From Flavobacterium fluviale (GTDB lineage: Bacteria > Bacteroidota > Bacteroidia > Flavobacteriales > Flavobacteriaceae), in assembly GCF_003312915.1 (NCBI RefSeq), contig NZ_CP030261.1, positions 2,604,001-2,668,000 of the forward strand: DNA of 64,000 nucleotides, written 5' to 3'. The notes under the pieces were generated by a model. That model saw nothing but the letters and a program-made list of their open reading frames with translations, did no database searches and was not told the DNA's origin. Position 1 is the first letter of the stretch. Each line of letters opens with the position of its first letter. Shown piece by piece: positions 41,622 to 50,345 of this stretch. Position numbers and translations under genes: made by a program.

Positions 41622-44009
41622 ATGAAAAAAGCAAACCTCCTTATCTTTTTAGTATTGCCTTTATTTTGTTTAGCACAATCAACATTAAAATTAAAAGGAA
41701 AAATAGCAAATGAAACAACTCCGTTAGAATGGGCAGATGTTTCGATAGCCGATTCTGAAGGTAAAATTATCAATGGAACCACTTCTAAGCAAGATGGTTC
41801 TTTTGAAATTAATCTTAAAAAAGGTTCTTATAAAATTGGAATCAGTCTTTTAGGATTTGAAGATTATGAAAAAGAAATTGCCATCGAAAAAGATTCAGAT
41901 TTAGGAATTATTATTTTGAAAGAAAGCGCTTCTAATTTAGTAGAAGTTGTCATTCAGTCAAAAAAGAAAACGGTGGAACAGAAAACAGATCGTTTGGTTT
42001 ACAATCTCGAAAATAATGTTACAACGGTTGGGGGTGATGCCTTAAGCGCCATTAATACGGCGCCGGGAGTTGTGGTAAAAAATGATATGATTACAATATT
42101 AGGAAAAGGGACTTCTCGCGTGATGATAGACGGAAGGATAATTGAATTGGCAGGCGAAGAATTGAATAATTTTCTGAAATCTATTTCAGCAGCTGATATT
42201 AAAAACATTGAAATCATCAGTAATCCGCCGGCAAAATATGATGCAGAAGGAACTGGCGGATTGATTAATATTATTATGAAAAAAGGAATGAGAGATTCTT
42301 GGAAAAACACAATTACAGCTTCTTACGATCAGAATAAATTCGGAATTTATACTGTAAGAGATAATTTCTTTTATAACAAAAATAAGTTTAGATTTTCAGC
42401 CAGCGTTAATGCAAAAACGGGTTATTTAAACGCTACTGATGATTTAAAAATGTATTTTCCTGACGGACTTTCTCATATGTACAGTACAACAAAAGTAAAA
42501 TCGGAAAATCTTTCGGGTAAGCTAGCTTTGGATTATGATCTTTCCGAGCTTACAACAATTGGTTTTCAATATCTAAACGACCGAAACAATCCTGACTTTA
42601 AATCGGATATTAGAATTGATAATTATACTATTCAAAACCAGTTGGCTAATGTGACGTTAAACAACAGTTTTACTGATAAAGGTTCTAGAAATCAAACTTA
42701 TAATGTGCATTTGATTACCAAATTAGATTCTTTAAAAAGAAAGTTATCCTTTGATGTGGATTATTTTGATTATAATTCTGAGTTCGATAGAAATTTTACA
42801 GCTAATAATTATACTGCAGATATGACATTTCTTGCTGTTAATCAGTCAGGAAGAAATATATCGAATCAAGATATTGATAACTGGAGTTTTAAGGCCGATA
42901 TAGAACATCCATTTGAAACCCTCAATCTCTCTTATGGTGCAAAAATGAGTTTTACAAACAGTATCAGCGATGTGTTGTATTACAATACAATTTCGGGAAC
43001 TTCAGAATTAGACCCGTCACAGTCAAACCGATTTAAATACACTGAAAATAATCAGGCGTTGTATGTCAATGCAGATAAAAAATTTGGAGAAAAATGGAAT
43101 TTTCAACTGGGATTACGATTAGAAAACACACAGACAAACGGAATTTCTGAAACTCTAAATCAGGAAACGGCTAATAATTATTTGAAGTTTTTTCCAACAT
43201 TTTATGCTTCTTACACGAAAAATGAAAACAATACTTTTAGTTTGAATTACGGAAAAAGAATCAACAGACCCCGTTTTGATTTATTGAATCCTTTTCGTAT
43301 TTACATTAATAGTAACAGTTATTCTGAAGGGAATCCGTTTTTAAGTCCTTCTTTTAGTGATAATTTTGAGATTGCGCATTCTTATAAGGAAATTTTAAGA
43401 ACTACTGTTTTTGTAAATTTGGTAACGAACGGTTATGGTGTTTTATTTACATCAAATCCAGAAACAAATACGCAGATTGTAACGCGCGAAAACTATTTTA
43501 AAAACCTGAATTATGGTATTGGAGAAAGTTACTCGGCTGGTTTTACAGATTGGTGGTCAAGTGAAAATTCGCTATACTTTTTAGGAGCGAAAACAGAATT
43601 TATAAAAGATATAAATGCAGCGCCTTCCAATAGTTTACAGGTTGAATTCTCTACCAATAATACTTTTATTTTAGGTAAAACAACAAAATTGCAAATTGAT
43701 TTTAGTTATAGTTCGCCTTTTAAAAGCGGTCTTTATGAAGTAGGATATGCGTCGAGTTTTGATATTGGTTTTAAACAAGATTTGTTTAATAAAACAATGC
43801 AGATTGCACTTTTAGCAAATGATATTTTTAATACTTCTTACTTAAAAGATTTTACGTCGGTTGTAAATGGCGTGAAACAGGTTTATGACCAAAAAGAAAG
43901 CAACAGATTTGTTCGTTTATCTCTCGTTTACAATTTTGGAAACAAAAAGATAAATGTAAAAGAAAGAGCTTTTGGAAATCAGGATGAGAAAAAGAGAACG
44001 GGAAATTAA
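41622..44009 (+). CDS. Outer-membrane beta-barrel family protein (TonB-receptor-like)
   Basis: A 795-residue outer-membrane protein: signal peptide about 1-18 (FCLAQ), carboxypeptidase-like regulatory domain about 20-100 (EWADVSIADSEGKIINGT), a plug-like domain around 120-220 with INTAPGVVVKNDMITILGKG and GEELNNFLKSISAADIKNIEIIS, and a long beta-barrel to the end. This is the outer-membrane beta-barrel family common in Flavobacterium and Chryseobacterium. The frame is open from 41547, but the ATG at 41622 gives the signal peptide. Substrate unknown; possible control by the upstream AraC-type regulator. Confidence 0.85.
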   Translation: MKKANLLIFLVLPLFCLAQSTLKLKGKIANETTPLEWADVSIADSEGKIINGTTSKQDGSFEINLKKGSYKIGISLLGFEDYEKEIAIEKDSDLGIIILKESASNLVEVVIQSKKKTVEQKTDRLVYNLENNVTTVGGDALSAINTAPGVVVKNDMITILGKGTSRVMIDGRIIELAGEELNNFLKSISAADIKNIEIISNPPAKYDAEGTGGLINIIMKKGMRDSWKNTITASYDQNKFGIYTVRDNFFYNKNKFRFSASVNAKTGYLNATDDLKMYFPDGLSHMYSTTKVKSENLSGKLALDYDLSELTTIGFQYLNDRNNPDFKSDIRIDNYTIQNQLANVTLNNSFTDKGSRNQTYNVHLITKLDSLKRKLSFDVDYFDYNSEFDRNFTANNYTADMTFLAVNQSGRNISNQDIDNWSFKADIEHPFETLNLSYGAKMSFTNSISDVLYYNTISGTSELDPSQSNRFKYTENNQALYVNADKKFGEKWNFQLGLRLENTQTNGISETLNQETANNYLKFFPTFYASYTKNENNTFSLNYGKRINRPRFDLLNPFRIYINSNSYSEGNPFLSPSFSDNFEIAHSYKEILRTTVFVNLVTNGYGVLFTSNPETNTQIVTRENYFKNLNYGIGESYSAGFTDWWSSENSLYFLGAKTEFIKDINAAPSNSLQVEFSTNNTFILGKTTKLQIDFSYSSPFKSGLYEVGYASSFDIGFKQDLFNKTMQIALLANDIFNTSYLKDFTSVVNGVKQVYDQKESNRFVRLSLVYNFGNKKINVKERAFGNQDEKKRTGN

Positions 44010-44078
44010 ATTAGATAATTAGATAATGTGTCAATTAGAAAATTATCTCATTGTCTAATGGACACATTATCTAATTTA
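44007..44078. terminator. Inverted-repeat terminator between convergent genes
   Basis: AGATAATGTGTC (44021-44032) pairs with GACACATTATCT (44061-44072), extended by ATTAGATAAT words. It spans from the barrel gene stop to the ZIP gene stop and can act in both directions. Confidence 0.8.
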
Positions 44079-44744
44079 CAAAAAGAATGCTAATAAAATT
44101 CCGAGAACAATCATCGAAACTTTGGCGATATTAAATTTATGTCCTTCGCTGCTTTCAAAAATAATTGTTGATGAAATATGGAATAAAATTCCAATTACGA
44201 TGGCTGTAATTTCGGTGTAATAATTACTTAAAATTGGTAAATATTCGGAAGCCACAGTTCCAAGCGGTGTCATAATGGCGAAAGTAAGCATAAAAGCAAA
44301 AATGGCTTTTTTGTTTAAATCGGCATTAATGAAAAATGTGGTTAAAATAACGGCAATAGGTAAGTGGTGAATAGCAATTCCGAGCGCCAAATCGTGATGA
44401 TGACTTACGGGAAAACCTTCTAAAAAAGCATGAATGCATAAACTGATAAACAAAAGCCACGGAATCTGCGACATTTTTGCATGTCCGTGTACGTGACCGT
44501 GTTCTGCACCTTTGGAGAAAAACTCAAGAATGATTTGAAACAAAATCCCAACCATTATAAATACCCCAATTTTATGATTATGAGTGCTGTATACTTCTGG
44601 CAGCAGATGCATCACGGTTAATGACAATAAAAAAGAACCGCTGAAAGCCAGCAGTAATTTTAGATTGGTTTTGTTTTTTGGTTTAATAAACAAAGCCACA
44701 CTATATCCTAAAAGTACAGAAAATAAGGGTAGTAGATAGTTCAT
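44076..44744 (-). CDS. ZIP family metal transporter
   Basis: A 222-residue inner-membrane transporter of the ZIP family (zinc or related divalent metal). About eight hydrophobic segments are seen. The histidine-rich loop AEHGHVHGHAKM lies between helices 3 and 4, followed by the helix LCIHAFLEGFPVSHHHD and the helix ALGIAIHHLPIAVIL, which hold the metal-binding histidines and glutamates of the family. It is shorter than typical by a helix or so but has the key motifs. It converges with the barrel gene. The metal cannot be fixed by sequence. Confidence 0.9.
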   Translation of the reverse strand: MNYLLPLFSVLLGYSVALFIKPKNKTNLKLLLAFSGSFLLSLTVMHLLPEVYSTHNHKIGVFIMVGILFQIILEFFSKGAEHGHVHGHAKMSQIPWLLFISLCIHAFLEGFPVSHHHDLALGIAIHHLPIAVILTTFFINADLNKKAIFAFMLTFAIMTPLGTVASEYLPILSNYYTEITAIVIGILFHISSTIIFESSEGHKFNIAKVSMIVLGILLAFFL

Positions 44745-44751
44745 TCGTATT

Positions 44752-44840
44752 TGTCTAATCGTTGATTCATTTTATCGTTTTAGCTTTTTAATCGTTGCAT
44801 ATGTTTAATCGATTTAACGGTTAATCAAAAAACGATTTAC
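44752..44840. repeat. TTTAATCG word repeat upstream of the ZIP gene
   Basis: CTAATCGTTGATTCA, TTTAATCGTTGCATA, GTTTAATCGATTTAACGGTTAATC and ACGATTTAC follow one another. The word TGTTTAATCGAT is shared with the serC-serA gap. Confidence 0.65.
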
Positions 44841-44849
44841 AAACAAAAG

Positions 44850-45614
44850 CTATTTAAAAATCATGATTAATCTTTCGCTTTCGGTTTTGTGGAATTTTTT
44901 GAGTTTATAATCTCCAAAAATATCCAAAAGGTAAATGCCAGCTTCATCCATTAAATCCTGAAAATCTTTTAATGTCAGCGCCTTTACTTTTTCGGTAAAG
45001 TGATATTTTCTGCCTTGGTCTTCAAAATCAATTTCTTTAAAAATATGTCCGTCTTCCACATATCTTTTTATATGGAAATCAATTTCGTCAACTGTTTTCA
45101 CTTCTTCAGGAACCAAAGTTTCAATTACCTGGGTTACATTCATAAAATCGATTACAGCAAAACCATATTCTGACAAACTCTCTTTTATGGCTTTTAGTGT
45201 AGTCAGGTTGTCATCGTCATTTTCAAAATAACCAAAGCTTGTAAACAAATTAAAAATAGCATCAAATTTTTCTTCAAAAGGCTCACGCATATCATGCACC
45301 TTAAAATGAAGTGTTTCGTTACTGTTTTTACTGGCTTCGGCAATGCTGTTTTCAGACAAATCTGCGCCTAAAACATTATAACCTAACTGATTTAAGTAAA
45401 TAGAATGACGGCCTTTTCCGCATGCTAAGTCAAGTACATTGGCATTTTCGGGCAAGTTTAAGTAATGCGTTAAATTGTCCATGAAAATTTGAGCTTCACG
45501 ATAGTTGCGGTCCTTATAAAGAATGTGATAATAAGGAGTGTCAAACCATGAAGAATACCAATTTTGGTTGTCATCTTCTTGATTTGGGTTTGATGCGTTA
45601 TGCTTTTCAGACAT
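44850..45614 (-). CDS. Class I SAM-dependent methyltransferase
   Basis: A 254-residue methyltransferase with Rossmann motif I VLDLACGKGRHSIYL near residue 60, then GADLSENSIAEA and FDAIFNLFTSFGYF. The C-terminal part (EVKTVDEIDFHIKRYV, IFKEIDFEDQGRKYHFTEKV) matches the common Bacteroidota small-molecule-type methyltransferase with no assigned substrate. It is not an obvious rRNA methylase. It diverges from the THUMP-domain RNA methyltransferase gene across a 150-base gap, a position that is suggestive but not decisive. Confidence 0.87.
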   Translation of the reverse strand: MSEKHNASNPNQEDDNQNWYSSWFDTPYYHILYKDRNYREAQIFMDNLTHYLNLPENANVLDLACGKGRHSIYLNQLGYNVLGADLSENSIAEASKNSNETLHFKVHDMREPFEEKFDAIFNLFTSFGYFENDDDNLTTLKAIKESLSEYGFAVIDFMNVTQVIETLVPEEVKTVDEIDFHIKRYVEDGHIFKEIDFEDQGRKYHFTEKVKALTLKDFQDLMDEAGIYLLDIFGDYKLKKFHKTESERLIMIFK

Positions 45615-45644
45615 TTATTCTATTTCAATTAATTCAAAGTCCCG

Positions 45645-45652
45645 CAAATTTA
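45645..45652 (-). promoter_or_regulatory. Candidate -7 element for the methyltransferase gene
   Basis: The minus strand reads TAAATTTG, fitting TAnnTTTG, 31 bases upstream of the ATG at 45614. A -33 element is not clear. Confidence 0.4.
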
Positions 45653-45764
45653 GTGTATTTTTGCCGAAAAATAACTATTTAGCAACGATACATTGTTGCA
45701 TTATATAGAGATGCTCTGTAATGCATCTTTTTTAAATTTTAGTTTTTTTAATTTAAAAGATAAG

Positions 45765-46922
45765 ATGGAAGAAAATTTTAAAATGATTGCCAAGTGTTTT
45801 TTTGGCTTTGAAGAAATATTAGAACAAGAATTACGCACACTTGGAGCTCAGGATGTTGAAAAAGGAGTGAGAATGGTGAGTTTTAAGGGAGACAAAGGTT
45901 TTATGTACAAAGCCAATTTATCTCTGCGTACTGCTCTTAAAGTCTTGAAACCAATTTACTCTTTTAGAGCTAATAATGAGCAGGCATTGTATAAAGGAAT
46001 TTCGGGCGTAAACTGGTCGAAATTATTAAATGCTAATCAGACTTTTGTTATTGATGCGACGGTGCATTCTACATATTTTAACCATTCTGAGTTTGTTTCA
46101 CAAAAATGTAAAGATGCAATTGTAGATCAGTTTAGAGAAAGAACGGGACAGCGTCCTAGTATAGATAAACAATATCCAGATTTAAGAATTAATATTCATA
46201 TCGATAAAGATCAGGTTTCTGTTGCTTTGGATACTTCTGGAAATTCACTGCATCAGCGTGGTTATAGAACAGCCACTAATATTGCTCCTATCAATGAGGT
46301 TTTAGCGGCTGGAATTTTGTTATTATCAGGCTGGGAAGGCCAAAGCCACTTTTTAGACCCAATGTGCGGCTCTGGAACATTTTTGGCAGAAGCTGCAATG
46401 ATTGCGTGCAATATTCCTGCAAATATCAACAGAAAAGAATTTGCTTTTGAAAAATGGAAAGATTGGGATAATGATTTGTTCGATCAAATTATAAATAGTT
46501 TGATGAAAAAAACAAAAGAATTTCATTATACTATTAAAGGTTACGATAAAGCGCCAAGTGCGGTAAGCAAAGCTAAGGATAATATTAGAAATGCCAATCT
46601 AGAAGATTATGTAACTATTCGCGAGGATAACTTTTTTGATACGGAAAAAGAAACAGAAGGAAAACTGCATATCGTTTTCAATCCGCCTTACGATGAGCGT
46701 TTAGATATTCAAATGGAAAGATTCTACAGCAGTATTGGTGATACATTAAAGAAAAATTATCCAGGAACGAATGCATGGTTTATTACGGCGAACTTAGAAG
46801 CTTTAAAATTTGTTGGACTAAAGCCTTCAAGAAAAATTAAACTTTTCAATGCGAGCCTAGAAGCACGTTTGGTTAAATACGAAATGTACGAAGGAAGTAA
46901 GAGAGCGAAATTTCAAATTTAA
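45765..46922 (+). CDS. THUMP-domain rRNA methyltransferase, RlmL-like
   Basis: A 385-residue enzyme: THUMP RNA-binding domain about 45-160 (VIDATVHSTYFNHSEFVSQK), UPF0020 methylase domain about 165-380 with LDPMCGSGTFLAEAAMIA (SAM binding) and the catalytic FNPPYDERL (NPPY), which methylates guanine N2 in 23S rRNA in relatives. The frame is open from 45693; I took the ATG at 45765 because MEENFKMIAKCFFGFEE is the family beginning. It lacks the RlmK fusion half of E. coli RlmL, as is normal in Bacteroidota. Followed by a repeat-filled gap. Confidence 0.92.
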   Translation: MEENFKMIAKCFFGFEEILEQELRTLGAQDVEKGVRMVSFKGDKGFMYKANLSLRTALKVLKPIYSFRANNEQALYKGISGVNWSKLLNANQTFVIDATVHSTYFNHSEFVSQKCKDAIVDQFRERTGQRPSIDKQYPDLRINIHIDKDQVSVALDTSGNSLHQRGYRTATNIAPINEVLAAGILLLSGWEGQSHFLDPMCGSGTFLAEAAMIACNIPANINRKEFAFEKWKDWDNDLFDQIINSLMKKTKEFHYTIKGYDKAPSAVSKAKDNIRNANLEDYVTIREDNFFDTEKETEGKLHIVFNPPYDERLDIQMERFYSSIGDTLKKNYPGTNAWFITANLEALKFVGLKPSRKIKLFNASLEARLVKYEMYEGSKRAKFQI

Positions 46923-46924
46923 GA

Positions 46925-47058
46925 TTATAAGTTACTTAGGTTCTAAGGAGCTAAGAATTTGAACTGGACGATATTTATAAATAAAAAAACATTAAGCTTC
47001 TGAGTATTTAATTTGTTAAAGAAAACTTAGCATCTTAACCTCAGAATCTTAGCAATTC
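46925..47058. repeat. CTAAG/CTTAG word array
   Basis: TTAGGTTCTAAGGAGCTAAGAA on the left and CTTAGCATCTTAACCTCAGAATCTTAGC on the right are imperfect inverted arrays of the same words. The gap could fold as a hairpin. The related array on the other side of the next gene starts at 47305. Confidence 0.7.
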
Positions 47059-47065
47059 AAAAAAA

Positions 47066-47302
47066 ATGACAAAACTACAATTAAGAGCTTTTTTATATCA
47101 GTTAGGATGTTTTGCAATCCTATTTCTTGCTTTTCGATTTTTGATTGCGGCTTATACCGGTTTAACTGGAATTTGGATTCCGCTGACTGCTTTTGTGATA
47201 GGAACTATTGTGGGACCTAAATTTCAGGCCGTTAAAACAAAAGATGGTGAAAAGCTTTTTATGAAATGGCTTTTTATAAAAGGAATTAAAGAAATAGGGT
47301 AG
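47066..47302 (+). CDS. Small two-helix membrane protein, unknown
   Basis: A 78-residue protein with hydrophobic segments about 10-30 (YQLGCFAILFLAFRFLIAAY) and 34-50 (GIWIPLTAFVIGTIVGPK) and a basic C-terminal tail (MKWLFIKGIKEIG). It is conserved in flavobacteria as far as I recall, without a named function. It is isolated between two word-repeat gaps, and the downstream one contains a strong terminator. The start at 47066 follows an A-rich leader. Confidence 0.6.
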   Translation: MTKLQLRAFLYQLGCFAILFLAFRFLIAAYTGLTGIWIPLTAFVIGTIVGPKFQAVKTKDGEKLFMKWLFIKGIKEIG

Positions 47303-47304
47303 GT

Positions 47305-47434
47305 TTTAAGATGCTAAGGTTCTGAGGTTCTAAGATGCTAAGAAACTAAGGTTCTTAGCTAAGATTATTAAAAAAGCCGTCAATTTAAAAATTGACGGCT
47401 TTTTTATATTGTATAGAACCTCAGAACCTCAGAA
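47305..47434. repeat. GGTTCTGAGG word array flanking a terminator
   Basis: GGTTCTGAGGTTCT (47321-47334) is matched by AGAACCTCAGAACC (47416-47429) on the far side of the terminator, with extra CTAAG words between. The array encloses the terminator as nested hairpins. Confidence 0.75.
47371..47405. terminator. Bidirectional terminator
   Basis: AAAAAGCCGTCAATTT and AAATTGACGGCTTTTT form a long perfect stem with A and T runs at the ends. It serves the small membrane gene and the convergent DUF6048 gene. Confidence 0.93.
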
Positions 47435-47441
47435 CCTCATC

Positions 47442-48260
47442 CTATTTTTTAGGAATTTCTTTAATTTCTGGTAATGTTACTTTTTTCTTATAAATCGGAA
47501 TAAAGTAAGAAACGGTATAGTTGAATCCAACTCCAAAACTTCCATCGTAAGTTCTGTTGAAACCTGGGATATAAAGATTGTCAAAACCGCTTGGCTTTTT
47601 ATTCGTTGCCAAGAGTTTTAGCTGTACTCCAAAACCAACAAAAACATTGTCAAAAACCTTTGCTTTTAATCCCATGGCAACTTCAAGCCAGCTTGCAGAA
47701 AGACCACTGTATTTTTGATTTACATCTACAGGAGGAAGTTCTCCCCAATACGGATTAGGATTGTAGATTTTATAGCTGTTTAAATCTTGACTGAAAGAAC
47801 TAAAACCACCACGAAGACCAATTGTGATTAAGTTTTCCATGTCAAGCCAGTTTTCATAAAAATTATAATCAAAGCCAGCTTTAATGTAAGTCCCAGAAGC
47901 CGATGAATTTAATCGGTCGTCATCTGTTGTTTTATTTTCATAACCCAATTCTGCTGCCAGATAGTATTTTTTTGTTAATCTCCAGTCTCCAACAAATTCA
48001 ATTCCTTTATAATCCTTATCATAAAGACCTCGTGTAAGTTTATACAAATCTACACCTACGCGAAGACCGTAACGATCTGTTTTGATTACGCTGTCTGTCT
48101 TAACCTCAACTTCTTTGATTGCTGGTTTGCTAACTTCCGTTTTAGGTTTTGTAAGAGTATCTTTTTTATTGGGTGATATCTCAGGTGTATCTTGAGCATG
48201 GCCTAAAAACACTGAAAAGAACAAAAAAAGACTAGAAATAAACTTCAATGTGTGTTTCAT
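47442..48260 (-). CDS. DUF6048 family exported protein
   Basis: A 272-residue exported protein: signal peptide about 1-22 (LGHAQ), then a proline/threonine/lysine-rich linker (PNKKDTLTKPKTEVSKP), then a beta-rich domain, probably an outer-membrane barrel, with YGLRVGVDLYKLTRGLY and FGVGFNYTVSYFIPIYKKK. This matches DUF6048. The frame is open from 48272 with an alternative ATG; I chose 48260 (MKHTLKFISSL). The gene overlaps the DUF6452 gene by 29 bases and lies in the conserved flavobacterial order rlmD-DUF6452-DUF6048. Function is unknown; structure assembly at the envelope is possible. Confidence 0.78.
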   Translation of the reverse strand: MKHTLKFISSLFLFFSVFLGHAQDTPEISPNKKDTLTKPKTEVSKPAIKEVEVKTDSVIKTDRYGLRVGVDLYKLTRGLYDKDYKGIEFVGDWRLTKKYYLAAELGYENKTTDDDRLNSSASGTYIKAGFDYNFYENWLDMENLITIGLRGGFSSFSQDLNSYKIYNPNPYWGELPPVDVNQKYSGLSASWLEVAMGLKAKVFDNVFVGFGVQLKLLATNKKPSGFDNLYIPGFNRTYDGSFGVGFNYTVSYFIPIYKKKVTLPEIKEIPKK

Positions 48261-48765
48261 TTTCAGATTCAATGTTAGGGTTTTTTAATTGTACATCAGT
48301 CATCCATACAGAATCTCCATCTGGATCTGTACGTGTAAATGGAACATCTGGTTTTAAATCAAAAGTAGTTTTAAACCCGCAAGCTCTAGATACATATACA
48401 TTTTGACTTGTATAGTTAATAGTTAATACATCTGTATTAAGGTTGGTGCTGGCTGCGTTATAAATAAACTTATAGGTAACCGTACTATCATTAACTTTTA
48501 AAGGAATTGATACTGTCGACCCGCTTGTTAAGTATCTTGTCTCGTCATCGTCAGCAGCATTTTCGTTGAAAACAATTCCCTCTTCCATGCCTTCTCCAAT
48601 AACTTTTAAATTACTGACATTTCTGGTTCTTGTTGGGTTGGAACTATCATAAAATGTAATTACCAATCTTGGTGTAGTTGGCGTATTGGCATCGCAGATA
48701 TCATCTTTCTCACAGCTGGATAAGCCAAAAGTAAAGAGAAGTACAAAAGAGATTATTTTTTTCAT
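48232..48765 (-). CDS. DUF6452 family lipoprotein
   Basis: A 177-residue lipoprotein with lipobox ending at C18 (FGLSSCEKDDIC). The mature part is a beta-rich domain: TPRLVITFYDSSNPTRTRNV, RYLTSGSTVSIPLKV, LTINYTSQNVYVSRACGFKTTF. This matches DUF6452, known only in Bacteroidota. It follows rlmD by 8 bases and overlaps the DUF6048 gene by 29 bases, so the trio is translationally coupled. Its partnership with DUF6048 is conserved, suggesting the two products work together; the role is unknown. Confidence 0.78.
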   Translation of the reverse strand: MKKIISFVLLFTFGLSSCEKDDICDANTPTTPRLVITFYDSSNPTRTRNVSNLKVIGEGMEEGIVFNENAADDDETRYLTSGSTVSIPLKVNDSTVTYKFIYNAASTNLNTDVLTINYTSQNVYVSRACGFKTTFDLKPDVPFTRTDPDGDSVWMTDVQLKNPNIESENETHIEVYF

Positions 48766-48773
48766 GTATATTT

Positions 48774-50186
48774 CTATCGAAGTTCTAAAAGTACAACATT
48801 TTCAACGTGATGTGTCTGCGGAAACATATCTACAGGTCTAACACGCGTAACTTTGTATTTTTCATCCATTAAAGCCAAGTCACGAGCCTGAGTTGCAGAA
48901 TTACAGCTTACATAAACGACTCTTTTCGGAGCAATTTTTAAGATTTGTTCTACTACATCTTTGTGCATTCCGTCGCGAGGAGGATCTGTGATAATTACAT
49001 CAGGTTTTCCATGCTGCGCTATAAAAGCTTCATTAAAGACTACTTTCATGTCTCCAACAAAAAACTCGCAATTGCTAATATTATTGCGTTCGGCGTTCGC
49101 TTTTGCGTCAAGGATTGCTTCGGGAACACTTTCTACACCAATTACTTTTTTTGCTTTTTTAGAAACAAATTGAGCAATAGTTCCTGTTCCTGTATATAAA
49201 TCGTATACGGTTTCATTTCCGGTAAGATCAGCAAAATCACGAGTAATTTTATACAATTCGTAAGCCTGATCTGAATTAGTTTGGTAGAAAGATTTAGCAT
49301 TGATACTAAATTTTAAACCTTCCATTTCTTCCAGAATATAATTTCTTCCTTTATATAGAACAACATCCTGATCGTAAATTGTATCGTTTGGTTTTCCGTT
49401 TACTACATATTGTAGCGATGTAATTTGAGGAAATTTCTCGTATAAATGGTCTAAAAGTAATTCTCTGTTAGCTTTGTCTTCTTCAAAGAACTGAATTAAA
49501 ACCATAATTTCTCCTGTTGAAACAGTACGAATCATTACAGTTCTTAGTAATCCAGAATGTTCTCTCGGATTAAAAAAAGCTAAATTATGCTCATTGGCAA
49601 AAGCACGAATTTCGTTACGAATCGCATTCGACGGATCTTCTTGTAAATAACATTTATTAATGTCAAGAATTTTGTCCCACATTTTCGGGATATGAAATCC
49701 TAAAGCATTTCTATTTCCTAAATCTTCTGTGCTTTCAATTTCTTTTTCTGTCAGCCAGCGGCTGTTAGAAAAAGAAAATTCCATTTTATTTCTATAGAAA
49801 AATTGTTTTTCAGAACCTAATATAGTTTCAAATTCCGGAAGTTCAATTTTCCCTATTCTTTGTAAGTGATTTTTAACTTCATTTTGTTTGAATGCAATCT
49901 GCTGGCTGTATTTCATATTCTGCCATTTGCATCCGCCGCATACTCCAAAATGCTCGCAGATTGGATCTACTCTGTAATCAGATAATTCATGAAATTTTAC
50001 GGCTTTTCCTTCGTAGTAAGCCTTTCTTTTTTTAAATGTCTGCACGTCAACCACATCTCCAGGTACCACATTCGGAATAAAGATTACTTTTCCGTCAGGC
50101 GCTTTGGCTACCGAAACTCCCTTTGCTCCAGCATCAAGAACTTGAATTTGATGAAAGACAACTTTGTCTGTATTTTTTCTTCCCAT
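48774..50186 (-). CDS. rlmD: 23S rRNA (uracil-1939-C5)-methyltransferase
   Basis: A 470-residue RumA/RlmD-type enzyme that methylates C5 of a 23S rRNA uridine using SAM. Layout: TRAM domain about 12-65, iron-sulfur cluster cysteines C77, C83 and C86 (CEHFGVCGGC) with a fourth in DINKCYLQ, then the methylase with VYDLYTGTGTIAQFVS, IITDPPRDGMH and the catalytic cysteine in VYVSCNSATQARDL. RlmCD or RlmD specificity cannot be told apart by sequence alone. It heads the operon with DUF6452 and DUF6048. Confidence 0.93.
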   Translation of the reverse strand: MGRKNTDKVVFHQIQVLDAGAKGVSVAKAPDGKVIFIPNVVPGDVVDVQTFKKRKAYYEGKAVKFHELSDYRVDPICEHFGVCGGCKWQNMKYSQQIAFKQNEVKNHLQRIGKIELPEFETILGSEKQFFYRNKMEFSFSNSRWLTEKEIESTEDLGNRNALGFHIPKMWDKILDINKCYLQEDPSNAIRNEIRAFANEHNLAFFNPREHSGLLRTVMIRTVSTGEIMVLIQFFEEDKANRELLLDHLYEKFPQITSLQYVVNGKPNDTIYDQDVVLYKGRNYILEEMEGLKFSINAKSFYQTNSDQAYELYKITRDFADLTGNETVYDLYTGTGTIAQFVSKKAKKVIGVESVPEAILDAKANAERNNISNCEFFVGDMKVVFNEAFIAQHGKPDVIITDPPRDGMHKDVVEQILKIAPKRVVYVSCNSATQARDLALMDEKYKVTRVRPVDMFPQTHHVENVVLLELR

Positions 50187-50261
50187 AGCGCAAAAATAAG
50201 CCTTTGAAAACTTTTACAAATTTTATTTTAAAAATATTTTATAAATTATTCAAAAAATTAG

Positions 50262-50288
50262 TTTGCTAAGCTTTAAAACTTAATTTTG
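50262..50288 (+). promoter_or_regulatory. Candidate promoter of the histidine kinase gene
   Basis: TTTG at 50262-50265 and TAATTTTG at 50281-50288 match the -33 and -7 consensus. The spacer is 15 bases, slightly short of the usual 17-23. The -7 element is 57 bases upstream of the ATG. Confidence 0.45.
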
Positions 50289-50345
50289 TCTGCCTAATAT
50301 TCCCATTAAAATTTAGAATTTTAACCTACAATATTATCACTTTTT

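Noticed and set aside
41417..41782. A 121-codon minus-strand frame around the barrel gene start
   Set aside because: It crosses the AraC terminator and lies antisense to the barrel signal peptide; composition is not protein-like.
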